From contig NZ_CP137846.1 in the NCBI RefSeq assembly GCF_033546815.1, forward strand, positions 1 through 64,000: a DNA stretch of 64,000 bases, given 5' to 3'. Shown in pieces: positions 24,311 to 35,951 of the stretch; within the stretch, counting starts at the first letter, position 1; every line of letters begins with the position of its first letter. The stretch comes from Metamycoplasma subdolum (lineage in GTDB: Bacteria; Bacillota_I; Bacilli_A; Mycoplasmatales; Metamycoplasmataceae). Under the pieces are notes generated by a model. The model made no database searches. It saw nothing but the letters and a program-made list of their open reading frames with translations, and had not been told where the DNA came from. A program made the translations under genes and the position numbers.

Positions 24311-25525
24311 ATGAAAAATAAAATGCTTAAATATTACTTATGTGGGCCAACTGTTTATAATTTTCCGCATATTGGCAACTTTAGACCAGCAATAACTTTT
24401 GACATAATAATTCGTGCCAAGAGATTTCTTGGCGATAATGTATTTTTCTTGAATAATATTACTGATATTGATGACAAGATTATCAAAAGAGCAAAAGAAG
24501 AAAATAAAAGCGAAAAAGAGATTAGCCAAAAGTATGAAAAATACTATTGAGAACAATATAAAAACTTTAATTTAAATATGCCAGATAGGGTTGCTAGAGT
24601 TACAGATTCTTTAAAAGATATGACTGATTATATTGAAGTACTTTTACAAAAAAAAGCAGCATATCAAGTTGGAATTAATGTCTTTTTTGATGTTAAAAAA
24701 TATGAATCAGAATATGGAAAAGTAAGTGGACAAAAAATTTCAAATTTAAACTATGAGGAAGACAAATTTTCAAAACGTAACCCCTTTGATTTTGTTCTTT
24801 GAAAAGATACAAATGAAGGAATAAAATTTGACTCACCTTTTGGTGAAGGGCGCCCTGGGTGACATACTGAATGTAGTTGTTTTATTAATAAATATTTTGA
24901 TGGTGAAACTATTGATATTCATGGCGGCGGAATTGACTTAATTTTTCCTCATCACGAAAATGAAAATATTCAACATTTTGCTTTACACGGCAAGCCTCTA
25001 AGTAAAGGATGAATGCACTTTGGAACCTTAAATTATAACGGTGAAAAAATGTCCAAATCAATAGGTAACATTATCTATCCACATGACTTTTTTACTAAAT
25101 ATGATGCAGATACTTATAAGCTATTATTGTTAACTACAAACTATGCAAAACCAATTAATTTGACCGATGAACTTTTAATTTCTAATCAAGCAATTATTGA
25201 TAGATTCAAAGTCATAAAAGCTAAAGTTGAACTTGAAAATGTCGAAGAAAATATTGATAAAAAAATAGTAAAAGAAGTGATTGAATTAATTGCCAATTTA
25301 CAATTTGCAGAAGCAAATAAAATTATTTTAAAACTTTCAAAACAAAAAGAAAGTGCCTGAACTTTTCTTGAAATTGCAAAAATTTTAGGTTTTATTTTTC
25401 CAACTAAAAATGTTGATAAAGAAACTAAAGCAGAGTATGAAAAATGAAAGGTTCTTGTTGAGAAAAAAGACTTTGAAAAAGCTGATCAACTTAGAAAAGT
25501 TTTACAAGATAAAAAGGTTCTATAG
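24311..25525 (+). CDS. cysS: Cysteinyl-tRNA synthetase
   Basis: CysS charges tRNA-Cys. The 404-residue protein is short compared with about 465 in Bacillus, mainly at the C-terminus. It has [17 protein letters not shown] near 10-26 with the class I HIGH-like HIGN, the zinc site at GPTV, and WHTECSC and [15 protein letters not shown] near 190-215. EKMSKSIGN near 250 is the KMSKS loop. Five UGA Trp codons, including GWHTE. The stop overlaps the GTG start of rlmB by one base. Confidence 0.94.
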
Positions 25526-26217
25526 TGAAAAATATAATTTATGGTAAAAACTCAGTTTTGGATGCAGTTAGTAATAACTTTCCAATTGAAAAATTAATGA
25601 TTGATAGAAATTTGAAAGATAAAACGAACATCAAATTTAATAATATTTCTTACGTTTCAAGGTTTGAACTTGACAAACTTTGTGAAGGGAATCATCAAGG
25701 TTTTGTCGCAATTATAAAAGACTTTCAATACCATGATTTAGGATCAATTTTTAAAGACAAACCCAACTTTGTTTTAATGTTAGATCATATTCAAGATCCT
25801 CAAAATTTTGGTTCAATCATTAGAACATGCAATGCTTTCAATATTAAGCATATTATTATTCCAAAAAATAGAGCAGTTGATGTAACTCCAACGGTTTTGA
25901 AAGTATCAAGTGGCGGATTTAATAATGTAAAAATCATCAAAGTTGCTTCACTTTTTGATGCAACAAATGATCTCAAAAAGAATAATTTTTGAATCTATGC
26001 AACTGCCCTTGATAAGAATGCAAAAAAATTACATCAAGTTACTTTCGCTAGCCCTACTTGTTTAATTGTTGGCAATGAAGAAACTGGTGTTTCAAAAACT
26101 TTAATTAACAATAGTGATGAAGTAGTATTCATTGAACAAAATGGAATTGTGCAATCTTTAAACGTTTCAGCAGCAACAGCAATTTTGGTTTATGAACTCA
26201 CAAAAGAGAAGAAATAA
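25525..26217 (+). CDS. rlmB: 23S rRNA methyltransferase, SpoU/RlmB type
   Basis: SpoU enzymes methylate the 2'-O of rRNA or tRNA; RlmB modifies 23S rRNA. The 230 residues start at GTG overlapping cysS and have the N-terminal substrate domain with GKNSVLDAV, then the knot: DHIQDPQNFGSIIRTCNAF near 91, LIVGNEETGVS near 185, and QSLNVSAATAILVYEL at the end. The cysS-rlmB pairing is common in Firmicutes. One UGA Trp. The precise target is inferred from the family. Confidence 0.9.
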
Positions 26218-26252
26218 GCTTTGAGCCAATTAAAATTGTCTCTTTTTTTATT
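26218..26252 (+). terminator. Weak terminator after rlmB
   Basis: An imperfect stem, GAGCCAAT with ATTGTCTC (one mismatch), is followed by seven T. It lies a few bases past the stop. Confidence 0.6.
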
Positions 26253-26294
26253 CAAAATTCCTATCCTTAAATTAAAAATATTTTAAGTTTAAGT

Positions 26295-26387
26295 TATAAT
26301 TAAAACGAGTTTATAATTGCTCAAAAAAATGATAAAAAACGAATAAAATTATCAATTTCATTTACTTTAACATTCTTAAAAAGGAGG
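26295..26387 (+). promoter_or_regulatory. arcB promoter and strong ribosome site
   Basis: A TATAAT box at 26295-26300 and a full AAGGAGG at 26381-26387, seven bases before the arcB ATG, mark a strong expression unit. The leader between is over 80 bases and AT-rich; I see no operator in it. Confidence 0.5.
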
Positions 26388-26393
26388 CAAAAA

Positions 26394-27437
26394 ATGCCTA
26401 TGAACTTAAAAGGTCGTAGTTTAGATTCAGCATTGAACTTTACTACTGACGAAATTAACTATCTAATTGACTTATCAATTAAATTAAAACACTCAAAAGA
26501 ACAAGGACTACATGTAAATTCACGTCCATTAGTTGGAAAAAACATTGTTATTCTATTTCAAAAAGACTCAACTAGAACTCGTTGTGCATTCGAAGTTGCA
26601 TCAGCTGATTTAGGTGCTTCATGTACTTACATCGGGCCATCAGGTTCAAACTTTGGTAAAAAAGAATCAATCGAAGATACTGCTAAAGTTTTAGGTCAAA
26701 TGTATGACGGTATTGAATTCCGTGGATTCAAACAATCAGACGTTGATGCTCTAGTTAAATACTCAGGTGTTCCTGTTTGAAACGGATTAACCGATGCTGA
26801 ACACCCAACTCAAATGCTAGCTGACTACATGACCATGAAAGAACACTTAGGAGATCTAAAAGGCAAAAAAGTTGTATTCGCTGGTGACATCAAAAATAAC
26901 GTTGCTCGTTCAATTATGATTGGTGCAGCATTTACTGGCATGAACTGTGTACTATGTGGACCTAAACCACAATGAGACATTGTAAAATCAGGACCAGATC
27001 ACAAAGAAGTTTACAAAAAATGTCAAGAACTATTTAAATTAAATGGTGGATCTGTATCATTCTCAGATGATAAAATCAAAGCAGCTAAAGACGCTGATGT
27101 TATTTACACCGACGTATGAGTATCATTAGGTGAAGATTTCTCTCTATTTGAACCACGTATTAAAGAACTAGGTTCATTCCAAGTTGACATGGCAATGATC
27201 AAAGCAGCTAAAGAAAGTGTTATCTTCCTACACTGCTTACCAGCATTCCACGACGACCACACTCTATTCTCAGCAGAAATTAAAGAAAAATTCGGCAAAA
27301 AACTTCCAGTTGTTGCAACCGGAGCAATGGAAGTAACTGACGAAGTATTCCAATCAAAATACAACAGATCTATTGAACAAGCTGGAAATAGAATGCACTC
27401 AATTAAAGCAGCTATTCTAGCAATGTTAGGATACTAA
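26394..27437 (+). CDS. arcB: Ornithine carbamoyltransferase, catabolic
   Basis: ArcB turns citrulline and phosphate into ornithine and carbamoyl phosphate. The 347 residues have [12 protein letters not shown] near 59-70, the phosphate-binding site, HPTQMLADY near 137 and the HCLPAFHD motif near 280 with the ornithine-site Cys. The C-terminal ends [12 protein letters not shown]. The length fits the catabolic type. Four UGA Trp codons. The arcC start is two bases beyond its stop, making an arcBC operon. Confidence 0.96.
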
Positions 27438-27439
27438 TT

Positions 27440-28375
27440 ATGAGCCGTATAGTTATCGCACTTGGCGGAAACGCACTCGGAAACAATCCTGAAGAACAAA
27501 AAGAATTAGTTAAATTACCAGCTAAGAAAATTGCTGAACTTGTTAAAGCAGGTCACCAAGTAATTATTGGCCATGGAAATGGACCACAAGTTGGTATGAT
27601 TTTTAATGGTTTTTCAGCTGCTCACGAAAAAAATGAAAAAAGTCCTCTAGTTCCTTTACCAGAAGCTGGAGCAATGAGCCAAGGATACATTGGTTACCAC
27701 ATGATTAATGCAATTACAAATGCATTACATGATGAAGGCATCAAAGATAAAGAAGTTTTATACTTATTAACTCAAACTATCGTTGATCCTAAAGACCCTG
27801 CATTCCAACACCCAACAAAACCAATTGGTCCATTTTATGCAACTAAAAAAGAAGCAGAACTTATGAACCCAAACAGTGTTATTGTTGAAGACGCTGGCCG
27901 TGGATTTAGAAAAGTTGTTGCTTCACCCAAACCAATTAACTTTGTTGGTATTAACCAAATGAAAAACGCTATTGCTGCAGGTGCAATCGTTATCGTTGGT
28001 GGAGGAGGAGGAATTCCTACCGTTGTTGATAAAAAAGGTCATATTCAAGGTGTTGATGGAGTTATTGATAAAGACTTTGCACTTGCAAGAATGGCTTCTT
28101 TAGCAAACGCAGATTTCTTTGTTGTTTTAACTGCTGTAGATAATATTATGATTAACTACAAACAACCAAATGAAAAAGCACTTAAACATGCTACAAAAGC
28201 TGAACTTGAAAAATATATTGAAGAAAAACAATTTGCACCAGGAAGTATGCTTCCTAAAGTACAAGCAGCAATCAAATTCGTTGAAGAAGGCGGAAAGGCT
28301 GCATTCATTGGTGATTTAAAAGATCTTGAAGAAATCATCAAAGAAAAAACTGGAACTAAAGTAACATTGAAATAA
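27440..28375 (+). CDS. arcC: Carbamate kinase
   Basis: ArcC transfers the phosphate of carbamoyl phosphate to ADP, giving the only ATP of the arginine pathway. The 311-residue protein shows ALGGNALG near 6-13, GHGNGPQVG near 47-55, AMSQGYIGYH near 88, VVGGGGGIP near 195 and the C-terminal GSMLPKVQAAI near 265. No TGA codons. It starts two bases after arcB and is followed by a strong terminator. Confidence 0.97.
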   Translation: MSRIVIALGGNALGNNPEEQKELVKLPAKKIAELVKAGHQVIIGHGNGPQVGMIFNGFSAAHEKNEKSPLVPLPEAGAMSQGYIGYHMINAITNALHDEGIKDKEVLYLLTQTIVDPKDPAFQHPTKPIGPFYATKKEAELMNPNSVIVEDAGRGFRKVVASPKPINFVGINQMKNAIAAGAIVIVGGGGGIPTVVDKKGHIQGVDGVIDKDFALARMASLANADFFVVLTAVDNIMINYKQPNEKALKHATKAELEKYIEEKQFAPGSMLPKVQAAIKFVEEGGKAAFIGDLKDLEEIIKEKTGTKVTLK

Positions 28376-28389
28376 CTTATATATAAAAA

Positions 28390-28418
28390 AATCTTGCTTA
28401 TTACAAGCAAGGTTTTTT
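28390..28418 (+). terminator. Terminator after arcC
   Basis: CTTGCTT pairs with AAGCAAG around a five-base loop, followed by six T. The preceding A run also lets it act on the convergent mscL. Confidence 0.85.
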
Positions 28419-28435
28419 ATTTTCCTTAAAATTTC

Positions 28436-28888
28436 CTATTTTTTAATAGTATTATGTGTATTTTCTTCAATTTTCTTTAATGTTGCTAAAATAAGTTCTT
28501 CAGTTGTAGGTTCTGGTGCTTTTTCTTCTTCAATAGGTTGTCTTTTTGCTTTAGCATATTCAATAGCATTCTTAATTGTAAAGAAGATAAGTAGACCAAG
28601 GAAAATGCAAACAGCAACAACTACGAAGTTTACTAAAGCAGCTAAAAATTTACCAATGTAAATTCCACCAACTTCTCATTTTGCTAAATCACCTGAACCA
28701 GCTCATATTTTAGCAATAGCAGCCATAATGACATCGGTAGCTAGTGAAGAAATCACAAGACCGAAAGCGTTACCTAATAAAACACCAATTGCTAAGATTA
28801 GAAGATTTCCTCTAATAACAGCTTCTTTAGATTTTTTAAAGGCATTCTTTACGACATGCTTTTTTTGTTCTAATTCTTTTTTTGTCAT
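28436..28888 (-). CDS. mscL: Large-conductance mechanosensitive channel
   Basis: MscL opens under membrane tension and saves cells from osmotic shock. The 150 residues have a charged N-terminal helix, TM1 with VIRGNLLILAIGVLLGNAFG near 24-43, a loop, TM2 with FLAALVNFVVVAVCIFLGLLIFF near 80-102, and a charged C-terminal helix. The RGN and G-rich pore pattern of TM1 fits MscL. Two UGA Trp codons in the loop. It stands alone between arcC and the RNase J promoter gap. Confidence 0.9.
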
Positions 28889-29105
28889 AATACTAATTGT
28901 ATCTAAACTAAAATAATTTTCTTAAAATTTTTCTTTTTTATTTTCTTTAATTTTTAAAGCATAATAAATGCTTAAAATTAACCTCAAAAAACTAATATTT
29001 TAATTACTAAATAGGCTATAAAATGTTGTAAAATAAGTTTAGTTATAATTAAAAAATTAATTATGTCAAAATAATTTCTTAATAATAATAAACCTAGGAG
29101 AAGAT

Positions 29106-30875
29106 ATGAAACCAACTAAAATTTTTGGTTTAGGTGGAATGCAAGAAATTGGTAAATCTACCTTAATCATTGAATATGACCAAATTTTTATAATAGATAC
29201 AGGAATCAAATTTCACGATGTTTTTACAACTGGAATTAATGGTTCAATTCCTGACTACACTTATTTACAAAAAAATCAAGAAAGAATTGCCGGCCTTTTT
29301 ATAACACATGGTCATGAAGATCATATTGGTGGTGTCCCTTATTTAGTTAAACAAGTTGATGTTCAAAGAATATATGCCCCTAAAATCGCAATTCAATATT
29401 TAAAACTTAAATTTGAGGACATGAGAATCAAAAAACATGTTGAATTTATTGAAATAACCAAAGATGCAGTTTTTGAATTCAACACATGTTCAGTTGATTT
29501 TTGGACAGCACAACATTCAATTCCTGATGCTTTTGGAATTCGTGTTAAAACTCCTAATGGTTCATTAATGATGACTGGCGACTTTAGATTTGACTATACT
29601 CCAATAGGAAATTTAACTGACTTTGCAAAACTTAAACAAATGGGCGATGAAGGACTTGATGTTTTATTTTCTGACTCAACTAATGCAATGCGTCCAAATC
29701 ATTCTCCTTCAGAATCTGATATTTTACAAGACATTGGAAAATATATGAAAGAAGCAAAAGGCAAAATTATCATTACTGCTTTTGCCTCAAACTTAACAAG
29801 AATTAAAGCAATCATTGAACTTGCTGCTTCAATGAAGAAAAAGGTCATTGCTTTTGGTAGATCAATGGTTGATGGAATTGACATTGGTAGAAGACTTGGT
29901 TATATTGATGCACCTGAAGAAGTATTTATTGATAAAAAATCACTTAATAAATATAACGAAAATGAACTTTTAATTTTAACAACTGGTTCACAAGGTGAAG
30001 AACTTGCTGGACTTGCTAAAATGAGTTATCAAAAACATCCTCATGTTACTATCAAACCAGGTGATACAATTATTTTTTCATCTTCACCAATTCCTGGAAA
30101 TAGATCAAAAATTGAACTTTTGGTTAATAGACTTTACAAACTTGGTGCAATAATTCGTGAAAATGGTGTTGATGGATATCTGCATACATCAGGTCATGCT
30201 TATCGCGACGAGCATCTTAAGATTTTTGAACTAACTAAACCTAAATATTTTATGCCTTATCATGGCGAATTTAGAATGAGTGTAGTTCATGGCTATACTG
30301 CCATTGAATCAGGAGTTGATCCTAAAAATGTTATTGTTGCTAAATTAGGTGAAGTTTATCATTTAGTTGATCACAAAATAACTCTTTCCAAAGAAAAGGT
30401 TTATTTTGGACCTGTATTTATTGATGGAAATATCTTGTCTGTTTCAAATTCTCAAATCTTAAAAGAAAGAATGGAACTTGGACAAAACGGATTTTTACAT
30501 GCAATTGTTGCAATTAATAAAGAAAAAAATCTTATTTTAGGTAAACCAAGAATAGTTTCGCGTGGTGCCTTTTATGTTAAAAATTCGCTTGCTTTAGTAG
30601 AAGAAGCGAAAAGATTAGTTCATGGAGCAATACTGTATACAATCAAAAACTCAACTAATTGAACAGTACCTCAATTAAAACAATTAATTATTGATAGACT
30701 TTCACCATTCTTCTATAAACACAAAAGAAGAAACGTTGTTATAATTCCAACTATTTTATTTACAACTCACTCAAAAGCATTGGTTGAAGATAACCCTAAC
30801 TTAACTGATATTACTATTGAAGAAGAAAAAGAAGGTGGAAAAACCTTGAGACATGAAAGTAAAGAATATATTTAA
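29106..30875 (+). CDS. rnjA: Ribonuclease J, catalytic form
   Basis: RNase J is an endo- and 5'-3' exoribonuclease of the metallo-beta-lactamase/beta-CASP family. The 589-residue protein has all metal and catalytic motifs: ITHGHEDHIGG near 71-81, MMTGDFRFD near 155, SDSTNA near 195, HTSGHAYRDEH near 360-370 and MPYHGEF near 385. The C-terminal domain is complete through a UGA Trp at 519. AGGAGAAG precedes the ATG. A divergent paralogue lies at 41526. Confidence 0.95.
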
Positions 30876-30898
30876 AATTCTTCACTTTCAAAAAGAAC

Positions 30899-30932
30899 AA
30901 AAAAAATGCAGATTTAGTTTCTGCATTTTCAT
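30899..30932. terminator. Bidirectional terminator between rnjA and lon
   Basis: AATGCAGA pairs with TCTGCATT around a seven-base loop, flanked by A on the left and T-rich sequence on the right. It lies in the 60 bases between the convergent stops. Confidence 0.85.
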
Positions 30933-30935
30933 TTA

Positions 30936-33476
30936 TTATTTTTTGGTTTCCTTTTTGACACTTTTAGTAGTTTTGCTACTTGTTTTTTTAGTTACTTTTT
31001 CATCACCTTTTGAAATACTTTTTTGGTTTTTGAAAATGTGATCAAAAATTTCTGAATAGTATTTTACTGGAATGAATGTCATAATTTTCTTAACTTCTTC
31101 AGGTAAGTCAATTAAGTTCTTTTCGTTTTCTCAAGGAATAAAGATTTTAGTAATACCAAATTGACTAGCGGCTAAAGATTTTTCTTTAAGTCCACCGATT
31201 GGAAGAATTTTACCTCTTAAAGTAATTTCTCCAGTCATACCAATATAAGCTGGAACTGGTTTTCTTGAAAGAGCTGAGATTATTGAAGTTGTAAAGGTAA
31301 CACCAGCAGAAGGTCCATCTTTTGGAATAGCACCTTCAGGAACGTGAATGTGAATAATATTGTCATCAAAGTTAAAGTCGATTCCGAATTTTTTAGCATT
31401 TGAGCGAACATAACCTAAAGCAATTTGTGCACTTTCACGCATAACATCTTTGAGTTGACCTGTAAGTTTCAATCCTTCTTTTCCAGGGAATGTTGTAACC
31501 TCAATTGGCAATGTTGTTCCACCAACACTTGTATATGCTAAACCATTTGTAACACCAATTTGATCAATGTTTTCATTCTTTTCGTTTTCAAAACGAATAG
31601 GTCCTAATGCTTCTACTACATTTTCTACAGTAACAACAAATTCATTTTTAACTTTTCCATCAAGAATTTTAACAACGATTTTTCTTGCAATTGAGTCAAG
31701 AATTCTTTTAAGTTCTCTAACTCCGCTTTCACGAGTATATGAAGCAATAATAAATTCAAGTACTTTTTCATCAATTTGGAATTGTTTTTCAGTCAATGAG
31801 TTTTGTTTTAATATTTTAGGAACTAAATATTTTTGAGCAATTTTTAATTTTTCTTTTGCAGTATAGGTTGATAGTTCAAGAATTTCAACACGGTCAATTA
31901 AAGGCGCTGGAATTGTTTCAAATGAGTTAGCAGTAGCGATGAATAAAACTTTTGATAAGTCATATTCTAAATCTAAATAGTGATCTTGGAAACTTACGTT
32001 TTGTTCAGGGTCAAGAACTTCTAACATTGCACTAACAGGGTCACCTCTAAAATCAGCAGACATTTTATCAATTTCATCTAATAAAATAACTGGGTTTGAC
32101 ACACCTGCTTTTTTAATAGCATTAATGATTTTTCCCGGCATTGCTCCAACATAAGTTCTTCTATGCCCTCTAATTTCAGCCTCATCTTTAACACCACCAA
32201 GTGAAACTTTGATGAATTTTCTATTTAAAGCTTCTGCAATAGCTTTTGCTAAAGTAGTTTTACCTGTTCCTGGAGGACCAATTAAGGTTAAGATTGGAAT
32301 ATTGTTTGCAACTGATGTATTTGGTTGACCTAATTTATTGTGCATAAATAATTTACGGTCAATAAACATGTCAGGTTCATCTTTGATTGGTAAATATTCT
32401 TCTTCTTTTTCTTGATTTTTATTGTGAATTAATACTGAAACAAATTCTAAAATTCTTTCTTTTGGTTTTTTTAGTCCATAGTGATTTTTGTCTAATGTTT
32501 CTCTTACATTATTAAGATCAATAATTTCACGTGAGATTTTTCTTCAAGGAAGTTGTCAAATTAAATCAATGTAAGTTTTAGCAACGTTCGCTTCAGGACT
32601 TGAAGGCATCATTGCTCCAAGACGTGATTGTTGTTGTTTAACTGCATCTAGAACATATTCAGGATATTGTTCTTTTGTAATTTCATCGTTTTCAATTTTG
32701 TTGAAACGGTTTTGATCATCACTTTCATCTAAAAGTTTTTGAATTTGCTTCATCTTTTCACGAAGTAAAAATTCACGTTGTTGTTCGCTTAAATCATCAT
32801 GCAAACTTTTTTCAATTTCAGCATCAATTTTTTCTAAATTTTTGTGTGAAATTAATCTTGAAGCAATGTATTCATAACGATCAGAAATTTTACTATTTAA
32901 TAGAAGATCTAGTTTTTCTTGATTATTAAATTCTTCTTTAAAAAGACCAAGTTGAATTCAACTATCTGTTTCATAGTCATCAGCCATTTTTGGTCTTCTT
33001 TCACTTTGAATAAATTCTTCGAGTGCTTCAGTTAATCTTCCTTTATGTTTTGCAGGAACTGTTTTTAAAGCTTCAACAACTTTATTACGATATTCTTCCA
33101 GTTCTTTTACTGTTAAACCAGTAGCAGGTTTTATATCTTCAATATCAGCAACTAAAATGCCACCATCTTTTTTAGATGCTGTAATACTTTTAATTTTTAC
33201 TTTTGAATTAGTTGTAACAGAAATCTTGGCTACTTTAGGTGAAACTCACTCAATTTGTGGGTCAAAACTTACTGAACCAAATTTTTCAATTTGATCTACG
33301 CTTACAATTTCTTCTTTTTCATCAACTCCCTCTTTAACAAATGCAATAAGTAAAGTGTCATCATATTTTTCAATTATGTCAATAGTTTCAAGTGAACTTT
33401 TTCTTCCTACTTTGAAACTTCCAGTTGAAAATGGCAAAATAATTTGATTTCGGATGGCAATAAATGGTACTTTCAT
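30936..33476 (-). CDS. lon: ATP-dependent protease Lon
   Basis: Lon degrades misfolded and short-lived proteins. The 846-residue protein has the N-terminal substrate domain, a coiled middle, AAA+ Walker [10 protein letters not shown] near 407, Walker [10 protein letters not shown] near 470, and a Ser-Lys protease domain with the catalytic Ser in [10 protein letters not shown] near 720. It runs past the usual Lon end with a Lys/Ser/Thr-rich tail of about 25 residues. Six or more UGA Trp codons. A CIRCE operator lies 48 bases upstream, so HrcA-controlled heat induction is expected. Confidence 0.95.
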
Positions 33477-33523
33477 GTTTTCCTTTCAATAATTGGTTAT
33501 AACATAATCCAACTTATATGATT

Positions 33524-33550
33524 TTAGCACTTTTTTAGACAGAGTGCTAA
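33524..33550 (-). promoter_or_regulatory. CIRCE operator (HrcA binding site) for lon
   Basis: The 27 bases read TTAGCACTT, nine spacer bases, GAGTGCTAA, which is the CIRCE inverted repeat with one mismatch (T for C in the ninth base of the left arm). Nine-base arms and nine-base spacer are exactly canonical. It lies directly upstream of lon, the classic HrcA target in mollicutes. Confidence 0.92.
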
Positions 33551-33727
33551 ATAAAAATAATTTTATGTATGAGATTAGTTAAAATCAATTGTATTATAAC
33601 TTTAAAATATAGTGAAAGTTCAATTTTGAGAAAACTGGCTTCTTTTTCTCAAAGTTTTCCTAAAACTTTCTAAATTAGATAGGTTTTGCTTATTTTTAAC
33701 CTTTAAAAAAGACAGTTTTTACATTAA

Positions 33728-33752
33728 AAAACCACACCTAAGTGTGGCCTAG
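33728..33752 (-). terminator. Terminator after the broken LRR lipoprotein
   Basis: On the minus strand CCACAC pairs with GTGTGG around a four-base loop, followed by TTTTTT. A similar hairpin follows the next gene (34345-34383), so the two gene ends may be related. Confidence 0.8.
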
Positions 33753-33754
33753 AA

Positions 33755-34287
33755 TTAAACTTTAATTAAGTTTGCGATATTTGTTGCTTTATCAAATTCA
33801 GCTTTGTATTTATTGTATAAAGCAGTACTTACAGTTAATGAAGTTGTGACTGTTAGTTTTGAAAGTGCATCGCTATTAATGTGTATTACTGAACTTGGAA
33901 TTATAACTTCTCCAATTTCTGCTACAGCAAATAACTCTTCAGGAAGGTTTAACATACCATTTGGTAAAGTTAACTTTTTAATTTTTGCACCTTTGAATTG
34001 TTTTGAAGAATGATCTGGAAAGATAACGCCGTCTTGTAAAATTACTTCTTCAATTTGAGCACCAACTTCATTTCCAGATGATGTTGCTGATGAAAATGCA
34101 CTACTATTAATTTCAATTCCAGAAGGAACTACTAGTTTTTTTTAATTCAGTATTTTTTATCTGAATGTTCGTTCATTCCCATTGATGAACCCATAATTTC
34201 AGTTATTCCACTTGGAATTACTTTATCATAATCATCATGCTTTCGAAATTTATCTAGATGCAGTAAATGAAATCTGAGCAAAAGAAA
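33755..34287 (-). pseudogene. Fragment of a leucine-rich-repeat surface lipoprotein
   Basis: A stretch of about 170 residues on the minus strand contains repeated strands typical of BspA-like (DUF285) repeats: VIPSGITEI, LVVPSGIEINSSAF, IEEVILQDGV, KIKKLTLPNG, EVIIPSSVIHINSDAL. The reading is broken: an A tract of eight at 34137-34144 shifts the frame, and a tract of nine would restore it. No signal peptide or start codon can be found upstream, so the 5' part is lost. The 3' end keeps a stop at 33755 and a terminator. A short ORF from 33955 with Met would be an internal remnant. Confidence 0.7.
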
Positions 34288-34344
34288 GAAAAAAGTGTTT
34301 AAAATTGGTGGGAAAAATTAAGCTTAGTTTTAATTTTTCTATTC

Positions 34345-34383
34345 ATAAAATAATTCAAAAACCCACACTAAGTGTGGGCTTTT
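34345..34383 (-). terminator. Terminator after the 34397-35704 lipoprotein
   Basis: On the minus strand GCCCACAC pairs with GTGTGGGT around a short loop, followed by TTTTT. Its core matches the terminator at 33728. Confidence 0.8.
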
Positions 34384-34396
34384 GTTTAAATTATTC

Positions 34397-35704
34397 TTAT
34401 TTAAAACCGGTAACTGTAATTTTTACTTTAAAGTAAGCATCTCAGTTATTTTCATTGAAGAAGATATCAATTTCAATTTTTTTGTCAGCGTCGCTATATG
34501 TTCCGGATTCAATTTTGAAATCTAACTTATTAGTTTCCATAAATGTTTTTAATTCCGGAATTTCTACAAGCAATTGATCTTCGTCAAGATAATCACTGTA
34601 TTTTTCACTTGCTTGCTTATCAGTGTGTGTAGTTGTGTATTCAAGTTTTAGTGATTTATGCTTTTCAGCAAGAGCTTTGTTTTTAGTTTCTCATTCTTTT
34701 GACAAGAATCCACCATAAACAATTTCTTTTTCTTGAGATTTGCCATTCTTTTCAACTTTAATTTTAAAAGTTCTTGTGCCTTTGTCATCATCATTAACTT
34801 GACTAACAATTGTTATAGTTGTTCCAAATGAACTTGATGTATAGTAAGAATTTATGTTTAAGAATGTATATAAATTACTTAAACTTCAATTTGGTTCTGC
34901 ACTTGCTTTTCCACGATGTACTGCTTTTTCAAATGAGTGATCTTTAAATCAAGCCAAAGTTGCTTTTATATCTTTTAAATCAGCATCCTTGTCATCGATT
35001 GGTTTATTGTATTCAAAAGGTGTCATATATTTTGACGAACCTTTAGTAATATATAAGTCAGTAACTGAAGAAAGTGCAGAAATAATTTCATAACATTCTA
35101 TTGCTTCAACTTCAGTTTTTGCATTAAAACCCGCTTCATATGCTTTAATATGTTTATCTAAAAATTTTCTAGTTGTTGCATTTTGATGCACATTAATTTT
35201 ATCCGGATCTAATACATCTAAATCATCCACTATAATAACATCGGAAATTATTTTTTTTAAAATATAGTTTTCAATACCACCATATTTTTCTACTTCTTCA
35301 GCTTCTAGTTTGAATTGTTCTAAATATTTAGTGTCTTTACCTTCAATTGCACCTTCATTTAATATAACAAGAGCTTGTTCTAATTTGGCTTTTGCATCAG
35401 CAATTTTGGCTTTATCATTTACTGCTTTTGCTTCTTCAAGTGCATTTTTGAAAGCATCAAATTTTTCCTTCAAAACACCTTTTTGTCCATTTACAATTAA
35501 TTCAGGTTTTGTATCTTTTTCTACTCTAACATAAGTTCTTAAAAATTCTGTTTCTGTTTTTTCAACAAAAGTTTTGTATTTTTCAAGTGTATCTTCGTCA
35601 GGTTTTGGGTTTGTATTATTACAACTGCTACTAATTGCACTAGTTGCTACTAAAGCAGTTGCAAGTGAACCTAAACCTAAAAATAATAATTTTGTTTTTT
35701 TCAT
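34397..35704 (-). CDS. Surface lipoprotein with a FIVAR-like segment
   Basis: A 435-residue lipoprotein of unknown function. The signal peptide runs to AISSSCN with the lipid Cys near 28. Residues 80-125 (KFDAFKNALEEAKAVND, then AKAKLEQALVILNEGAI) resemble the FIVAR-like unit shared by the lipoproteins at 50-55 kb. The rest is a mixed region with acidic helices, and the C-terminal part (about 300-435) is beta-rich with KVKITVTGF at the end. Its Trp are largely UGA. It is probably displayed on the cell surface. An isolated gene with its own terminator. Confidence 0.8.
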
Positions 35705-35951
35705 TTTTCCTCGTTTCTATATGACAAATAAATTTGCCAATAAATAGAAGTTGTATAGTTATTTAGTTAAAATAATAACCAATATAATTATAATGTTTAA
35801 CCTGTTTGGGCATAGCTTGACGAGAGGCTAAAGCCAAAAAATGACAAAAAATTATTCACTTTATATGCAAAAAAAATGAACAACTTTTACTTGACTATGG
35901 TCTAAAAAATTGCAAAAATAAGGCTAATTTTTTTAATAAATAAAGGCAAAT
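35705..35951. other. Gap between lipoprotein and AAA ATPase genes
   Basis: The 247 bases hold the lipoprotein promoter region on the minus strand (TATAATTATATT near 35785-35800). A stretch at 35805-35840 has higher GC than its surroundings and may be a remnant, but no gene is visible. Confidence 0.5.

Noticed and set aside
35800-35850. Small RNA or gene in a locally GC-richer stretch
   Set aside because: No open frame, hairpin or family pattern supports it.
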